DNA from: Peptococcaceae bacterium BRH_c4b | GTDB taxonomy: Bacteria > Bacillota > Desulfotomaculia > Desulfotomaculales > Desulfocucumaceae | NCBI GenBank assembly: GCA_000961595.1 | Contig: LADO01000052.1 | Coordinates: 1-56,742, forward strand | Direction: 5' to 3' | DNA length: 56,742 bases | Shown: positions 43,724 to 53,249 of the stretch, in pieces | Layout: the number at the start of each line of letters is the position of its first letter | Numbering within the stretch: position 1 is the stretch's first letter | The notes under the pieces: generated by a model | The model's database searches: none | Told to the model about the DNA's origin: nothing | The model's input: the letters and a program-made list of their open reading frames with translations, nothing else | Program-made: the position numbers and the translations under genes

Positions 43724-44518
43724 CTAGCGCTGCCTGAAAGTTTTCAGGAAGGAATCGCAGTAAATATCCTTGTTCAGCAATAGGTTTGCCGCTGCCACTG
43801 CATCAACCAAATCAGAATCATCCACATCGGCGATGGCAGAGTCAAGCCCGCAGGCCATGCTCATAATCAGGAAGGTCCTGTTAATCAGGTGACGGTTGCT
43901 GCAACGCTGGGAGGCGTTGGACAGTCCCATGGTGGTGCGCACCCCGGGGGCCAGAGCTTTAATCTGGCGAATGGCCTCCAAAACTTCGGGGCCATGCTCC
44001 TGGGCCACGTTGCAGGGAAGCATCAGCGGGTCGATATATAGATCTTCCATGGGTATGCCATGCATGTCAGCATTAACAATCAGTTCCATGGCCAGGGCGG
44101 CACGGTCCGAGGCGCTTTTGGGAACGCCTTTCTCATTCATGGCCAGGGCAATGATGGCGGCGTTGTATTTTGCAGCCATGGGCAAAAACAAATCCATCTT
44201 CCACTGGTCGGCATGGGTGGAGTTAATCATTACTTTACCGTGTTTGTTGGCCGCGCAACCTGCCTCAATGGCATCCGGGTTGGTAGAGTCCACTGCGCAG
44301 GGCAAGGGAACGGTTTCACCACATATGTTAACCAGCCACTCCATTACCGCAGGCTGGTCTTTGGCCTCTACGGTGGGGCCGGTATTGACGTCGAGGTAGT
44401 GAGCCCCGGATTCATACTGCCGTTTAGCCCAGTGTTTAATGGGCTCCGGATCTTTGCTCAGTATACCTTCACGGATATCTTTGAACATACCGTTAATACG
44501 TTCACCAATCAGGATCAT
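43724..44518 (-). CDS. acsE: Methyltetrahydrofolate:corrinoid/iron-sulfur protein methyltransferase
   Basis: 264 residues from the ATG at 44518, which has GGGAGG about 10 nt upstream. This gives the family N-terminus MILIGERINGMFKDI and the family length, whereas the frame open to 44620 adds an unrelated tail. It is a pterin-binding TIM barrel: DVNTGP, PCAVDSTNPDAIEAG, MINST, MGLSNASQ. The enzyme moves the methyl group from methyl-THF to the cobalt of the AcsCD protein. It is the last gene of the acs unit, separated from acsD by a REP-like palindrome. Confidence 0.96.
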   Translation of the reverse strand: MILIGERINGMFKDIREGILSKDPEPIKHWAKRQYESGAHYLDVNTGPTVEAKDQPAVMEWLVNICGETVPLPCAVDSTNPDAIEAGCAANKHGKVMINSTHADQWKMDLFLPMAAKYNAAIIALAMNEKGVPKSASDRAALAMELIVNADMHGIPMEDLYIDPLMLPCNVAQEHGPEVLEAIRQIKALAPGVRTTMGLSNASQRCSNRHLINRTFLIMSMACGLDSAIADVDDSDLVDAVAAANLLLNKDIYCDSFLKTFRQR

Positions 44519-44612
44519 GTATTGTATCCTCCCTCTAATTAAGAATAATGGGATCACGGGCCTGTCATATATACTGTCAAAGGCCATGATTATCAAGGAA
44601 GATATAGTGTTT

Positions 44613-44656
44613 GGGGACATGCCTGCCGGCTACACGTCCGGGGCAGGTATGTCCCC
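44613..44656. repeat. REP-like palindrome, copy D, between acsD and acsE
   Basis: GGGGACATgCCTGCC pairs with GGCAGGtATGTCCCC around a 14-nt loop. It has the same GGGGACA/TGTCCCC ends as the copies at 1099, 18529 and 22378, but a different core. It sits inside the acs transcript. Confidence 0.7.
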
Positions 44657-44672
44657 TTGCACTGCTGTTTTC

Positions 44673-45623
44673 TTAGTAGGCGTTGGATTCCATCATTTTA
44701 TTAATGTGGGCAAGTACCTGCTTCACTGATTCAGGGTGACGGAGGATGAAGATGGAACCTCCGGCCTGGGCAAAGGTGGTGGCAGTCATTACCTCCCAGA
44801 GAATAGCCCGGCTGGCCTGAACGCCCCACTCGGGAGCCTCGTCGGTGGATGCCTTGGCTTCCTTGGTTTTCCAGGCTTCCTGGCCCACAAAGCATATTAC
44901 CGGCATGGCCAGCATTTTATCACCGGTGAGAGCGCCCATGCGGGAACGCTCCATGATGGAATAAGCGTATTCAATGCCGTAGCCCAGCGCACCCACCAGG
45001 GGGTCGATAGCGATACGTTCCGCCGCCAGGCCCATTTCGGTAATAAGAATATTAAGTTGTTTAGCCAGGTTAATATCCAGCGGACTGGAAGCTATTATGC
45101 TGTGACCGTTTACCATACAGGCAGCGGTTATGGTTTTATAGTTATTAGGAGTGGCACACCCCAGCAGAACTACCTTACCAATCAGGGCCTCACCCACCAC
45201 AGGCATAATTTCGGCGTCTTTTTCCTCAACACCACAACCTACGATAATAAGAGGCACGTTTACCGCATCAGCAACAGCCTTGGCGGTTTTGGCACAGTCT
45301 TCGGGACTGGCATTTTTATTGTCCGGGTGCGCGCTAATAAGTTTAAGGCAAACCATGTCTGCTCCATATTCAACGCATTTCTTAGCCCAGGCTGCAGGAT
45401 CTCCAAGCACCCCGGCATACGCAGAGGATAGCATATCCGGCCATTCGGTGGGCTCCATATCCCAAACCTCCAGTGCCAACACGGGCCTGTTGGGCATGGA
45501 TCCCTCAAAATGCAGGAAGGGCAGTGTAGTTTCCCCGCCAACTTTAACAACATTGGGCTCAACGCCCAGAACCAGTTCGTTCACCTTGCTGGTCCATCTT
45601 TCCTTAGCTATTGTTACAGCCAT
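44673..45623 (-). CDS. acsD: Corrinoid/iron-sulfur protein small subunit
   Basis: 316 residues, TIM-barrel CFeSP small subunit: ALEVWDMEPTEWPD near 50, DMVCLKLISAHPDN near 88, GCATPNNYKTITAACMVNGHSIIASSPLDINLAKQLN near 155-190, DPLVGALGYGIEYAYS near 207. With AcsC it holds the corrinoid that carries the methyl group to acetyl-CoA synthase. ATG with GAAAGGAGCGGAAGT upstream. It lies downstream of the maturation ATPase gene and upstream of acsE. Confidence 0.96.
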   Translation of the reverse strand: MAVTIAKERWTSKVNELVLGVEPNVVKVGGETTLPFLHFEGSMPNRPVLALEVWDMEPTEWPDMLSSAYAGVLGDPAAWAKKCVEYGADMVCLKLISAHPDNKNASPEDCAKTAKAVADAVNVPLIIVGCGVEEKDAEIMPVVGEALIGKVVLLGCATPNNYKTITAACMVNGHSIIASSPLDINLAKQLNILITEMGLAAERIAIDPLVGALGYGIEYAYSIMERSRMGALTGDKMLAMPVICFVGQEAWKTKEAKASTDEAPEWGVQASRAILWEVMTATTFAQAGGSIFILRHPESVKQVLAHINKMMESNAY

Positions 45624-45711
45624 TACTTCCGCTCCTTTCTAATCGTTAAGAAGCATGCAACCGGTGCCTGTTGCTATTCCAAAAGGCACCTTAGGACATC
45701 TTCAAATATAA

Positions 45712-46479
45712 TTAAAGTATTGATGCTTTTTCCATGATCTGCTGAACCGCCCTGACCACGGGAGAGTCATCCGGAAGGTCCACCAGAGGCTTGCTGTGCA
45801 GATCCATTTCCCTGACCTGATCATCCAGAGGTATGGTTCCCACAAGCTCCAGCCCGGTGCGGTCTATTTCACCCTGCAGGGCTTCCACGGTTCCCTCTGT
45901 GACCTTACTTACCACCAGATACATCTTTTTAATGTCTAGTTTCAGAGAATCCACCAGTTCCTTGACCCTGCCGGCGGACCTTATACCCCGGGCACTGGAG
46001 TCGCTGCTGACCAACAGAATATCTACGTTCTGCGTGGTGCGCCGGCTCAAGTGCTCCAATCCAGCCTCATTATCCATTACCACGTAAGGATAATTATTAC
46101 TGAGGTCCTGCATAAACCCTCTGACCAGATTGTTGGCATAGCAGTAACAGCCAGCCCCCTCAGGACCTCCCATGACCAGAAGATCCACATCGTCGCCTTC
46201 TGCCAGAGATTGGTGCACTCTGTAGGCTACATACTGGTCCTTGGTCATGCCCGCAGGCAGTGGTTCCAGATTGTGGTTGATACGGTTAAGCAATTCGGAT
46301 ATGGTATCATCTACCTTGATACCCAGGGCTTCGTTTAAATTAGCATTGGCATCAGCATCCACAGCCAGCACAGGTCCCTTTCCGGCCTTTATTAGCTGCC
46401 TGGCCAGGAGGGCGGCCAGAGTGGTCTTGCCGGTTCCCCCTTTTCCCGCGATAGCAATAGTAAAAGCCATAACTGTCAC
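45712..46479 (-). CDS. CooC/AcsF-type nickel-insertion ATPase (second copy)
   Basis: 255 residues (252 from the ATG three codons in; the GTG at 46479 is nearer to GAAGGGG). A MinD/ParA-like P-loop GKGGTGKTTLAAL, an ADADANANL segment, the CYC dyad (GAGCYCYAN near 111) and DNEAGLEHLSRR. CooC-type proteins dimerise on ATP and Ni via the two cysteines and load nickel into CODH or acetyl-CoA synthase. The position between acsC and acsD is common in Firmicutes acs clusters. Differences from the other copy at 52485 suggest that one serves AcsA and the other AcsB; which is which is open. Confidence 0.88.
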   Translation of the reverse strand: MTVMAFTIAIAGKGGTGKTTLAALLARQLIKAGKGPVLAVDADANANLNEALGIKVDDTISELLNRINHNLEPLPAGMTKDQYVAYRVHQSLAEGDDVDLLVMGGPEGAGCYCYANNLVRGFMQDLSNNYPYVVMDNEAGLEHLSRRTTQNVDILLVSSDSSARGIRSAGRVKELVDSLKLDIKKMYLVVSKVTEGTVEALQGEIDRTGLELVGTIPLDDQVREMDLHSKPLVDLPDDSPVVRAVQQIMEKASIL

Positions 46480-46562
46480 ATCCCCTTCTACATATTTAAC
46501 TTGCTATTTTACTATATCTAAGGATACCTTACTAAATGCTGTAATGCCTTTAACTCTATTGT

Positions 46563-47897
46563 TTACAGCCAGCGCTGTTTGAGGAACGTTGCGATGCCGG
46601 CGGATTCACGTGGACCCACCAGTATTTCCCAGCCGGACAGTTCCTGCAGTTTGCCGCTTAACACAGCTACACCGCCGGGTATAATGACCTTGCGATGGGA
46701 TACCTTGTCGGTAATACCAGAAGACTGAAGCATTTCGGTGATTTTCTCAGGAGTAAATTTGCCTGCGGCCCATCCGGTCATGACTGAGATGCCGTCGGTA
46801 TCCACCGGCAGGATATAACCAGGAACCCTTGAAGAGTCCACATCGCCAGCCACACAGAAATAGGTAAGTGAGAAGTTGGTGGTAACGAATACCGGAGAAT
46901 CTGCTGTTACATTACCGATTTCATATACCTTGGACTCCACGGCGATAGGTTTCTGCGGGTCGGTGTACACATTCAGACGCAAGGTAACAAGGGGCAGCAC
47001 GTCAGCCGGATCGGGAGTCTCAATAACTACTACCGCCGCATACTTGGCGATATAAACACCGGCGTCCACAACTGCCTGGATAGGATCTTCGTTCATAGCA
47101 AAGGCAATGGTGGGGTAACCGAAAGAACGGAACTTTTTCAGGGCCTGACGGCGAATTTGGGTCTGGTCTGCCAGCACCTTGTTAACTTCCTTAGCGCCGG
47201 AATCCAGCACTAGCTGCTTGTGGCCCAGGGCAACGACCTTATCCACCAAACCGGCCAGTTCATTCAGATCTGCTCCCTTTACAACCATGGGAACATCGTA
47301 TTTTTTAGCAAGAGCTGTCATGGCCTCATAATTTGAGGAATCGGCTCCGCAAACCAGGGGCTTTTTAGCTGCCACCAGTTCAAGGGCCTTTTCAACAGCG
47401 GCTACGTCACTGCTCTTTAAAATCAGGGGCATTTCGGTATTAGCGGAGACTGCCTTAATGGCGTCGGCAAATTTAGCCGCATCGCCTGAATGGTTGCACA
47501 CTGCCACCAAATTAACACTATGAATCTGACCAACCCGGTCAAACACCAGTTTGTTAACAGCGGCTACCTTGGCGGCTATTTCATCCGCTGAAAGTTTGTC
47601 GCTCACTGCGATGGCAATACCGGTAGGATGTTCAAACCTCTTGTCATGACGGAAAAGCACAGTTTCATTGCCAATTTCGATGACCTTTTCGCCAGCGCCG
47701 ATTTTCACCAGTGCCACCGGCGGTGCAGAAGCTGAATCCAATGCCTCCTTGGCAGCATCGCTCACATGCGGGCAGGCATCCAGGCTGGCCTTACCGCCGG
47801 CCAGCGCCATAGCGAAAGCAAGGCAGGTGGGCTGTCCGCAATCCTTACAGTTGGTTTTGGGCAGTTGCTTAAAGATTTCTAAACCTGTTAAACCCAT
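46563..47897 (-). CDS. acsC: Corrinoid/iron-sulfur protein large subunit
   Basis: 444 residues. The N-terminal [4Fe-4S] motif is complete at Cys 17, 20, 25 and 42 (CKDCGQPTC, then CPH). A TIM barrel and a C-terminal corrinoid-binding domain follow (SVMTGWAAGKFTPEKI; HRKVIIPGGVAVLSGKLQELSGWEILVGPRE). The [4Fe-4S] cluster reductively reactivates Co(II). It lies between acsB and the second cooC. ATG with AAAGGAGTTAAGGAGA upstream. Confidence 0.96.
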   Translation of the reverse strand: MGLTGLEIFKQLPKTNCKDCGQPTCLAFAMALAGGKASLDACPHVSDAAKEALDSASAPPVALVKIGAGEKVIEIGNETVLFRHDKRFEHPTGIAIAVSDKLSADEIAAKVAAVNKLVFDRVGQIHSVNLVAVCNHSGDAAKFADAIKAVSANTEMPLILKSSDVAAVEKALELVAAKKPLVCGADSSNYEAMTALAKKYDVPMVVKGADLNELAGLVDKVVALGHKQLVLDSGAKEVNKVLADQTQIRRQALKKFRSFGYPTIAFAMNEDPIQAVVDAGVYIAKYAAVVVIETPDPADVLPLVTLRLNVYTDPQKPIAVESKVYEIGNVTADSPVFVTTNFSLTYFCVAGDVDSSRVPGYILPVDTDGISVMTGWAAGKFTPEKITEMLQSSGITDKVSHRKVIIPGGVAVLSGKLQELSGWEILVGPRESAGIATFLKQRWL

Positions 47898-47949
47898 TCT
47901 CCTTAACTCCTTTCTCGTCGGTTGATGCCGTCTGAAAAAGTGATGCCGG

Positions 47950-47976
47950 GAGGCACCCGGATATTCCGGGTGCCTC
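47950..47976 (-). other. Intercistronic hairpin in the acsB-acsC gap
   Basis: A perfect 11-bp stem GAGGCACCCGG/CCGGGTGCCTC with a 5-nt loop and no T-run, about 50 nt before acsC. Confidence 0.65.
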
Positions 47977-48014
47977 TTTCCGGAATTTCATAGATTATGA
48001 TACTTGATTTTAAT

Positions 48015-48098
48015 CAGTTAAACCAGCCATTGTTTTAGCACATGCCCGTTTTAAGCTCTTCGTTCGATATTATGCTAAAAAATGGAGCGGTTTAACTG
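48015..48098 (-). other. Long imperfect inverted repeat just after acsB
   Basis: CAGTTAAACCaGCcATTG...TTTTAGCA at 48015-48040 pairs with TGCTAAAAaATGGaGCGGTTTAACTG near 48073-48098, about 24 base pairs with a few mismatches. The loop is about 30 nt. It begins 20 nt after the acsB stop on the transcript. Confidence 0.65.
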
Positions 48099-48117
48099 AA
48101 AAGCTATGCGTTTCTTA

Positions 48118-50319
48118 TTACATCAGAGGATCCATAGTCAGAGCCGGGTGTCCTTTTTCCTCCAGGAAGCTCATGATTTCATCGCCACTGACACCCACGG
48201 TTTCGTCAGCAATTTTATCCACAAAGTCCTTGCCCAAGCCGGCATTTTCCGCTGCTTCCTCCAGCAAGGGGCGCAGATCTTCCTTCAGTGCCTTGGGCAG
48301 CCACACCAGGCGTCCCAGACCGCCGTCGGCGGGAACAAACTTGCGGGAGCCCAGGTAAGATTTGCCCATGCCCATAAAGCCCGGCATCTGGGCGCCGGCC
48401 CCGATAGTACCGGCCAGGGTGGAGAAAGACATACCAGACGGGGTCATGCCGCTATGTTCACGGTTAACCACCATAAAACCGTTACATTCCGGCACCATGG
48501 CCAGGATGCATTCGAAACAGCCGCAGGAGGTCATGGGATATTCCATAATGGTATAGAAGTTAACATTAGTGATATTGCGCTGGGAATTATTGAAGCAAAA
48601 CTCGTTAAAGGATTCCCACTGGCCTTTGACTTCGTCAATAACACCGTTTTTGAGAACGGGCTGGTTGGAGCCGTGCGGATTAATTTCATAGGCGGCCTTG
48701 GCGTCAAGCCAGCTCACAGCGCCGCACAGACCTACACGTTCCGGAGCAATCACGCAGACATGGGTGGGGGCAAAGGACTGGCACAGGGTGCAGGAGTAGA
48801 AGGTGTCGACCTTTTCATCCTGTAATTCTTTGAGCCTGTCATCCCTCTTTTGGTAATACTTCCGAGCCAGACTACGCATTTCCAGAACTTTTTGTTCATC
48901 GGTATAAAGGGTAATCTGTACCCGGTCGACGATAGCCGAGAATTCCGTCTTGAATTTAGCATAAAGTATCTTGCCTATATCTGCCATGCGGAAGCCTTTG
49001 GCAAAGGCATCATTGGAGATACGGACCCAGTTGATGTCCCGCTGGGCAACGTGCCACAGGCCTTCGCCGTAGTTGGTGAAGTAATGGATGCGGCGCTCCA
49101 GCACAGGCTCGAAATCTTCCTGCATTTTACGGCCGTATACATCTACCACAATACCAATGGGCAGCCGGGTGCCCGGTTCGATGGTATCGATATCCGGACC
49201 CACCAAGGCAATCTTGCCGTCTTCAATTTCATCTTCACCAACCATACGCACCAGTTCAAAACCGGGGGTTTTGGTGCCGCCGAATTCAACATACATATCT
49301 TTCTTACGGATAGACTCACCTTCAAAGGCAGGTCCCACGGTGATAGGCACGTCGATATCAATGGCGGTAATTTTGATGCCGCGGACTTCCAGACAGGTCT
49401 GGACAATCTTATCATAGTCGGGCTGGGATACGAACCAGTCCTTGATCTGCTTATTTTCGGGGAGTTCCTGGTCGGTAATGACCGGGAAGCCCACGTTGAT
49501 AGCGCCCATGCAGGCGGCATCCTTAACCATGTCGTGCTCACCCAGGTACAGTATGAAGGCCAGTACCCGGCGGTGCTGATAGTCCTTCTGGGCATCCCTG
49601 GCGCCAGCCGGCAAACCGCCGAACATCATACCGGCCCTGAGGGCGAAGTTGGCTGCGTGCACTACCTGAGTAAAGTTACCCAGCGGGAAGGCAATATAGT
49701 CAATGCCTAACTTAACGTTCTCTTCCATCAGTTGCTCGATTATTTCGTCGCAGAGGAAGAGCATGAGGCCCTTGGCCATGAAGGTGTCCACAAGTTTCTT
49801 GGCAGCTTTGCTGTCCTTGGCCCGGCCGACGATAACGGCCTCACCGGGAATGGTCCAGTCAACCAGTTTGGTACCGTACATACGAACCACCGGGTCGCCC
49901 AGGAATCCTGTCCAGGGGGCCTGGTAAAGCGGGTTTTCGGGGGTGTTCCGAACGTAGCGCACCGCTTCAATTATTTCAGCGGCATACCAGGTTGCCTCGC
50001 CGCCCTGCCGGGCATTTTTAAAATCTCTGTAATCTTCCCGTACAGATGCCCTCATGCGGTTTAATATGGGTACAAGGTCCCCCAGGGTCTTTACTTCCTC
50101 GCCGCTCAGGCAGCGGATTACAGGCAGATAATAAGCGCAGTCGGGATAGGCCACCGGCTGGTTTTCACCAAAATCGCGAATAGCCTGGTTTAGCAGTATC
50201 TCGGCATAGCTTAATGCGGTAATGGTTCCATTATATGCTGATTTGAATAGCGCCTTGGGCTCTTTACCCGGTTCTATAACGCCTTCAAAAATAGCGTCGA
50301 AGTTGATCTGCTCAGACAT
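48118..50319 (-). CDS. acsB: Acetyl-CoA synthase, catalytic subunit of CODH/ACS
   Basis: 733 residues, the bacterial three-domain length with the N-terminal CODH-docking domain. A-cluster ligands are visible: CTLC near 509, HVC near 519, GLCGA near 529, and the CGC motif (TSCGCFECI) near 597 that holds the distal nickel. It joins CO, the methyl group from AcsCD and CoA into acetyl-CoA. ATG with GAAAGGAGG 8 nt upstream, 27 nt after acsA. The complex is expected in the cytoplasm. Confidence 0.97.
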   Translation of the reverse strand: MSEQINFDAIFEGVIEPGKEPKALFKSAYNGTITALSYAEILLNQAIRDFGENQPVAYPDCAYYLPVIRCLSGEEVKTLGDLVPILNRMRASVREDYRDFKNARQGGEATWYAAEIIEAVRYVRNTPENPLYQAPWTGFLGDPVVRMYGTKLVDWTIPGEAVIVGRAKDSKAAKKLVDTFMAKGLMLFLCDEIIEQLMEENVKLGIDYIAFPLGNFTQVVHAANFALRAGMMFGGLPAGARDAQKDYQHRRVLAFILYLGEHDMVKDAACMGAINVGFPVITDQELPENKQIKDWFVSQPDYDKIVQTCLEVRGIKITAIDIDVPITVGPAFEGESIRKKDMYVEFGGTKTPGFELVRMVGEDEIEDGKIALVGPDIDTIEPGTRLPIGIVVDVYGRKMQEDFEPVLERRIHYFTNYGEGLWHVAQRDINWVRISNDAFAKGFRMADIGKILYAKFKTEFSAIVDRVQITLYTDEQKVLEMRSLARKYYQKRDDRLKELQDEKVDTFYSCTLCQSFAPTHVCVIAPERVGLCGAVSWLDAKAAYEINPHGSNQPVLKNGVIDEVKGQWESFNEFCFNNSQRNITNVNFYTIMEYPMTSCGCFECILAMVPECNGFMVVNREHSGMTPSGMSFSTLAGTIGAGAQMPGFMGMGKSYLGSRKFVPADGGLGRLVWLPKALKEDLRPLLEEAAENAGLGKDFVDKIADETVGVSGDEIMSFLEEKGHPALTMDPLM

Positions 50320-50346
50320 TTGGTATCCTCCTTTCGAACTCGTGGA

Positions 50347-52365
50347 TTAATAGTTCTGGCACAGCGGAGTTTCAAGGTCCTCAGAAACTTTCCTGTGCAC
50401 GCCCAGCTTCCAGGTGCGGTATTCAAGGGCGCTAAGCATTTTCTTGGCGGCCACGGCGGGATCCATTTCGAAGATAAAGTAACCGCCGTATACGTCGCCG
50501 GCAACCTGGGTAACGATGGAGTATATCAAATCGCTGCCTTCCAGGGGAGGCATGGCGCCAACGTGTACGGGCATACCCATGGCCACGCACCAGCAGCCGA
50601 TGGAAACGGCCTTGCCGCTCATGCCTTCCGGAGCGGAGGCTACCCAGGGCACCTTGGGAGTGTCCACACCAAGTTCATTGGCCATATCCATCAAAAGGTC
50701 CGAGCAGCGGGTGTTGTCCACGCAGGAACCCATATGGAATACAGGCGGCAGCGGGATGCTCAGGTTGGCATTGGCGCTGATTTTGGCCAGGAAGCTCTTG
50801 AGTCCGGGGCCGGCGTATTTCTCCACGGCTTCGGGATTCATATAACCCATTTTGGCGGCAGCCTGCATAACGCAGCCGGTGCCGATTACAAATACGTCAT
50901 TCTTCAGCATCTCTTCAATAATGCCCAGATGGCTTTCATCCTGGGGCCGCTTCACGTTGTTGCAGCCGGCCATCAGTGCCACGCCTTTAATCTCACCGCT
51001 CACAATGGCGTCAGTAAGAGTTTTTACCGGGTTATCCGGATTGACGGAACCAAAAATCTCATATAACGCTTCCAGGCTGAAGCCTGCCACAACCTTATTT
51101 ACAACATTGGGGATGTGTACCTTGGCCGGGTCTCTCAGCTTGAAGGCATCAATGGCTAAACGTACCGCTGACTTGGCATTTTCCAGGGCCTTGGTGGTCT
51201 GGAAGTCAATATGGTATGCGCCCGGTATCTTTACGATGGGAGAAGTGGTGATAATCCGGGTATGGAAACATTCCGCAGCATTCCTGATGGCGGGCATGAT
51301 GCACTGCACGTCCACCACCATGGCGTCGACGGCCCCGGTGGCAATGGCGTATTCCTGGGAGGCAAAAGAGGTTACGATGGGAACACCGTGGCGCATGAGC
51401 ACCTCGTTACCGGTGCAGCAAATACCCATTAGTTTGACACCCTTGGCTCCTGCAGCTTTGGCTTCGCCTTCCAGCTCTTTGGAGGCCTGAACAATTATTT
51501 CTGAAAGTATAGGGTTATGTCCGTGCAACACAAAGTTTACATATTCGGGATCAATGACACCCAGGTTGGCTTCGCTGACTACAGGTTTGGGGGTGCCAAA
51601 AATAATGTCTGACAAATCGGTGCCAATATGCATTCCTACATAGTCGCCCAGAGCTACCCGCAGGGCGGAAAAAATGAGGTTTACAGGGTCGTTGTCCATG
51701 CCGACGTGGGCCTGGGTGACCAGTTCTGAAATAACATTGTAAATACCACTTGGCATAATGTCGTGGGTGCGGAATTTTTCAATCCGGCCCTTGGTGGCGG
51801 TGGTATTTACCCAGGTGGATTCCCCGAAGCCTTTCAGGCGGCTGTATTCTTCAAGGGCAGCTTTGGCCACGTCATGTGCTATTTCCATATCCGTGCGGCC
51901 TTCAGTGGCAATACCGATACGATTGGCTACCTTGTACAATTTTTGGGGATCCTTGACACCGTAATCAGGCGCATGACCCTCTGAGGCTTCAAACAGTGTG
52001 TGAGCCATGTGGCTGGCGTGCTCACTGTGGGATGCAGCGCCGGTAAGCAGCAGTAATCCTGTGCTGCGGGCGGCGATGGTCCAGTGGGAAGCGCCACAGA
52101 TACCCTTGCTGCCCGGGCCTTCATCGGCCTTGATGCGGCAGGGTCCCATCATGCAGAAGCGGCAGCAAATACCTTTATAGCCGAATTGACACTGAGGCTG
52201 TTGGGCGACAACCCGGTCAAAAGCTGTGATCATGCCCCTTTCCTTGGCTATGTCAATCATTTCAAGGATGCCGGGGTCAACAGTGCGTTTTATAGACTTC
52301 GGATCGACTACTCTGGGGGCCGCCGAAGGCTGGCAAGTATGGCTTGGATCGCTAAACCTTGGCAT
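50347..52365 (-). CDS. acsA: Carbon-monoxide dehydrogenase catalytic subunit of CODH/ACS
   Basis: 672 residues. Cys 59, 67, 68, 71, 76 and about 90 (CQFGYKGICCRFCMMGPCRI) bind the D- and B-clusters. C-cluster ligands lie in LHGHNP near 283, GICCTGNE near 318, DVQCIMP near 355, MAGCNN near 470, GTGCVMQ near 500 and GSCVDNTRC near 550. The C-terminal end near TWKLGVHRK is normal. It interconverts CO2 and CO with ferredoxin. ATG with AAGGAGG 9 nt upstream. It is preceded by a CooC gene, which should supply nickel to the C-cluster. Confidence 0.97.
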   Translation of the reverse strand: MPRFSDPSHTCQPSAAPRVVDPKSIKRTVDPGILEMIDIAKERGMITAFDRVVAQQPQCQFGYKGICCRFCMMGPCRIKADEGPGSKGICGASHWTIAARSTGLLLLTGAASHSEHASHMAHTLFEASEGHAPDYGVKDPQKLYKVANRIGIATEGRTDMEIAHDVAKAALEEYSRLKGFGESTWVNTTATKGRIEKFRTHDIMPSGIYNVISELVTQAHVGMDNDPVNLIFSALRVALGDYVGMHIGTDLSDIIFGTPKPVVSEANLGVIDPEYVNFVLHGHNPILSEIIVQASKELEGEAKAAGAKGVKLMGICCTGNEVLMRHGVPIVTSFASQEYAIATGAVDAMVVDVQCIMPAIRNAAECFHTRIITTSPIVKIPGAYHIDFQTTKALENAKSAVRLAIDAFKLRDPAKVHIPNVVNKVVAGFSLEALYEIFGSVNPDNPVKTLTDAIVSGEIKGVALMAGCNNVKRPQDESHLGIIEEMLKNDVFVIGTGCVMQAAAKMGYMNPEAVEKYAGPGLKSFLAKISANANLSIPLPPVFHMGSCVDNTRCSDLLMDMANELGVDTPKVPWVASAPEGMSGKAVSIGCWCVAMGMPVHVGAMPPLEGSDLIYSIVTQVAGDVYGGYFIFEMDPAVAAKKMLSALEYRTWKLGVHRKVSEDLETPLCQNY

Positions 52366-52484
52366 TGCTTTTGTACCTCCTTAGAAATAGAGTTAACTGT
52401 TCAACCGGTTAATTTTGAGTCCACCCCGGTGTATTTATCACCGTTTGGTCAGGACTAAATATAAACCCCTCCCTTTCTTCCCAG

Positions 52485-53249
52485 TCACTTACCACCTACC
52501 TCTCCCCGAATCTTTTCCCGAACCTCTCTCATACCAACCAATAATTTCCCCCCGGTTGCGTTTGAGTCAGGTTCCATGCCACTTTCCCAGATGGTATTGT
52601 TAAAAGCCAAAAACCCCAGCACCTCACCGGGCTGGAAACTTTTTTCTATAAACTCTCTTTCCTTATCAGAACGGATTTTGTTACCGATAATTTTAACTTT
52701 ATTAATTCCAAGATCCAAGGCCATTTTCATGACATTACGGGCAGTATTGACGCTATTGAGGCTGGGCTCCACCACCACCAGCATCAAATCAACGCCTTTG
52801 GCGGTACCCCGGGAAAGATGCTCAATACCGGCTCCCATATCCATGATTACCACTTCATCCTTGTCCAGCAGCAGGCTGGATATAAGGGCGGAAAGAAAGG
52901 TATTCTCCCGGCAATAACATTCGGAGCCGCCTTTTTTAACATCTCCCATACGCATAAACCTGATATTCCCATGAACATGACAAAAATCATCAATGGTATC
53001 GTCCAGTTTGGGATTCAGAACGTAATAAGCCCCAGCGCCGCTTACCGTACGAATCTTGTCCCGCATCTCCACCACGGGCTTGATGTTTGCAGCCTTTTCC
53101 CCTGGAATCCCAATGGTTGCCGCCAGGCAGGCGTCGGGATCGCCGTCAACGGCATAAACGGTCTGATGGGTCTCAGCAAATGATTTAATCAGTGCTGCTG
53201 CTATGGTAGTTTTACCTACCCCACCCTTGCCCGATATGGCCAGTTTCAA
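52485..53249 (-). CDS. cooC: CooC-type nickel-insertion ATPase (first copy)
   Basis: About 254 residues from a TTG at 53249, which has GGAG 8 nt upstream and gives the family start KLAISGKGGVGKTT; a GTG three codons earlier is the alternative. DGDPDACLAATIGIP, the CYC dyad (SECYCRE near 111) for nickel and MDMGAGIEHLSRGTAKGVD are all present. It is the first gene of the acs unit. Its product probably matures AcsA, the gene that follows. Confidence 0.9.
   Translation of the reverse strand: MKLAISGKGGVGKTTIAAALIKSFAETHQTVYAVDGDPDACLAATIGIPGEKAANIKPVVEMRDKIRTVSGAGAYYVLNPKLDDTIDDFCHVHGNIRFMRMGDVKKGGSECYCRENTFLSALISSLLLDKDEVVIMDMGAGIEHLSRGTAKGVDLMLVVVEPSLNSVNTARNVMKMALDLGINKVKIIGNKIRSDKEREFIEKSFQPGEVLGFLAFNNTIWESGMEPDSNATGGKLLVGMREVREKIRGEVGGK

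Noticed and set aside
44519-44620. Longer AcsE start
   Set aside because: The family starts at MILIGERINGMF; a strong RBS precedes that ATG, and the upstream residues run into the REP palindrome.
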